NCBI GenBank assembly: GCA_030691665.1
Contig: JAUYDU010000225.1
Coordinates: 1-5,623 of the forward strand
From: Chloroflexota bacterium
GTDB lineage: Bacteria; Chloroflexota; Dehalococcoidia; SM23-28-2
Direction: 5' to 3'
Length of the DNA stretch: 5,623 bases
Position numbers and translations under genes: made by a program. Positions 4,267 through 5,623 of the stretch are shown in pieces; positions within the stretch are counted from its first letter, which is position 1; each line of letters begins with the position of its first letter. The notes beneath the pieces were generated by a model. That model searched no databases and had not been told where the DNA came from. It saw only the letters and a list, made by a program, of their open reading frames with translations.

Positions 4267-5623
4267 TCAGGGCAGGCCCGCCAGCTCCTTTCCGGCCGCC
4301 AGAAGCTCGGCCACTAACCTCTGATCCTGCACCTCGGTGTAGATGCGCAGCAAGGGCTCGGTGCCCGAGAAGCGGAAGAGCAGCCAGCCGCCGCCCTCCA
4401 GATGGAAGCGGAAGCCGTCGGTGGTGTCCGAGGCGGTCACGGCCAGGCCCGCCAGACGCTCGGGCTGGGCGCGGGCCAGGCGCTCCCTCAGCTCGCCCTG
4501 GCGGTCCGGCTCGAGGTGGATGTCGATGCGATCGTAATAGTGAGGCCCCACCTTCTCGTACAGCTCCGCCAGCAGCTCCGAGGGGCGGCAGCGGCGGCGG
4601 GCGAGGAAGTCCAGGAAGTAGAGGGCGGAGAGGATGCCGTCGCGCTCCGGCGGGTGGCCCCGAAAGGCGAAGCCGCCGCTCTCCTCGCCGGCTATCAGGG
4701 CATCCTCGGCGATCATCTTCGGCCCCAGGAACTTGAAGCCCACCGGCGTCTCATACACGGGGACGCCGTACAGCTCGCCCAGGCGGGGGATCATGCGCGT
4801 GCTGGTGACCGACTTGACCATCGCCCCCCGCTGGCCGCGCACCTCCAGCAGGTAGTAGGCCAGGAGGGCGAACACCTGGTGCTGGTTGACGAACTCGCCT
4901 CGCTCGTCGATGACGCCCACGCGGTCGCCGTCGCCGTCGGTGGCCACCCCCACGTCGGCGCCGGTCGAGCGGACGGCATCGATGAGGGCGCCCAGGTGGC
5001 GGGCGATGGGCTCCGGCTGGAGGCCGGGGAACAGGGGATTGCGCTCGCCGTGCAGCTCCTGCACCTGGGTGGCGCCGCCGGCGAGCAGCTCGAGCAGCCA
5101 GCCGGCGGCCGCCCCATACATGGAGTCGATCACCACCCGCAGGCCAGCCGCCCGCAGGGCCGCCAGGTCGACCAGCTCGCCCAGGTGCTCCAGGTAGGAC
5201 CGGCGGGGGCTGACCAGCTTCACCAGGCCTCGCTCCCGCGCCTCCGCCAGGGGCAGGCGGGGCACGTCGCCCGCCGCCAGGATGCGCGGCAGGGGGGCCT
5301 CCAGGCGGGCGATGACCTCGGGCGAGGCGCTGCTGGCGTACTCCGGCTTGTACTTGAAGCCCGACCACTGGGCCGGGTTGTGGCTGGCAGTGATGATGAC
5401 AGCCCCGCCGGCCTGCTTCTGGAGGATGGTGAAGCTGACCGCCGGGGTGGGCACGGGCGAATCGCAGAGGTAGACGGGGATGCCGTTGGCAGCCGCCACC
5501 TCGGCGACGGCGGCGGCGAAGTCCTCGGAGGCGAAGCGCGTATCGTAGCCCACGACCAGCCCGCGCTGGGCCAGGCCTGTCTCCTTGAGGTAGAGGGCGA
5601 CGCTCTGGGCGCAGGCGCGCACG
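4267..5623 (-). CDS. Phosphoglucomutase/phosphomannomutase (N-terminus beyond right edge)
   Basis: A member of the alpha-D-phosphohexomutase superfamily, moving phosphate between C6 and C1 of glucose or mannose through a phosphoserine. About 451 residues are visible. All four signature regions are intact: the catalytic serine loop TASHNP (Ser80 of the visible part), the Mg-binding loop ATDGDGDR (Asp229, 231, 233), the sugar-specificity loop AGEESGG (~311-317) and the phosphate-binding loop FRFSGTEPLLRIYTE (~416-430). The first visible residues align inside the first helix of domain 1 (ALYLKETGL, then GLVVGYDTRF). Roughly 20 residues, including the usual GTSGWRG-type start, therefore lie past the edge, and the GTG at 5622 is not the real start. 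The gene ends with TGA 26 bases before the isomerase gene, whose product makes its glucose-6-P or mannose-6-P substrate. Glucose versus mannose preference cannot be decided from sequence; GlmM is less likely given the neighbour. Confidence 0.95.
   Translation of the reverse strand, partial: VRACAQSVALYLKETGLAQRGLVVGYDTRFASEDFAAAVAEVAAANGIPVYLCDSPVPTPAVSFTILQKQAGGAVIITASHNPAQWSGFKYKPEYASSASPEVIARLEAPLPRILAAGDVPRLPLAEARERGLVKLVSPRRSYLEHLGELVDLAALRAAGLRVVIDSMYGAAAGWLLELLAGGATQVQELHGERNPLFPGLQPEPIARHLGALIDAVRSTGADVGVATDGDGDRVGVIDERGEFVNQHQVFALLAYYLLEVRGQRGAMVKSVTSTRMIPRLGELYGVPVYETPVGFKFLGPKMIAEDALIAGEESGGFAFRGHPPERDGILSALYFLDFLARRRCRPSELLAELYEKVGPHYYDRIDIHLEPDRQGELRERLARAQPERLAGLAVTASDTTDGFRFHLEGGGWLLFRFSGTEPLLRIYTEVQDQRLVAELLAAGKELAGLP

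Noticed and set aside
4239..4736. + strand open frame of 165 codons opposite the phosphohexomutase
   Set aside because: The Arg/Pro/Ser/Gly-rich low-complexity translation is typical of the complement of a GC-rich gene, and the opposite strand carries all phosphohexomutase motifs.

Overview
This window is a housekeeping region of a high-GC bacterial genome (roughly two-thirds G+C by eye). It holds the distal end of a ribosomal-protein/RNA polymerase operon on the + strand and the end of a sugar-phosphate operon on the - strand, facing each other. The gene order rpoA-rplQ-truA-rplM-rpsI is shared by several bacterial phyla. Combined with an archaeal-type bifunctional phosphoglucose/phosphomannose isomerase and the high GC, it suggests Chloroflexota (for example a Dehalococcoidia-like or Thermomicrobia-like lineage). 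That assignment is an inference from gene order and family recall; no database search was possible.

Left part (1-3080, + strand): the 3' two-thirds or so of rpoA (RNA polymerase alpha, cut by the window edge), then rplQ (L17), truA (tRNA pseudouridine synthase), rplM (L13) and rpsI (S9). Gaps between genes are 6, 20 and 14 bases, and truA overlaps rplM by about 23 bases. No internal promoter or terminator is visible, so the five genes are probably one transcript encoding parts of the transcription and translation machinery. The notable oddity is a ~137-residue Glu/Ala/Pro-rich tail on alpha, beyond a normal C-terminal domain. S9 also has an altered signature motif.

Middle (3081-3166): an 86-base convergent intergenic stretch. 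Read on the - strand it encodes a 28-residue peptide that looks like the extreme C-terminus of an amidohydrolase. It has no body or start and is probably a gene relic. No obvious intrinsic terminator is present.

Right part (3167-5623, - strand): a phosphoglucomutase/phosphomannomutase (N-terminus beyond the right edge), followed 26 bases downstream by the bifunctional phosphoglucose/phosphomannose isomerase. Together they interconvert fructose-6-P, glucose-6-P, mannose-6-P and the corresponding 1-phosphates, supplying glycolysis and nucleotide-sugar synthesis.

I found no mobile element, CRISPR array, RNA gene or recognisable new multi-gene system. The items most worth a second look are the alpha tail, the amidohydrolase relic, the S9 substitution and the strong use of TAG stops (six of seven genes).
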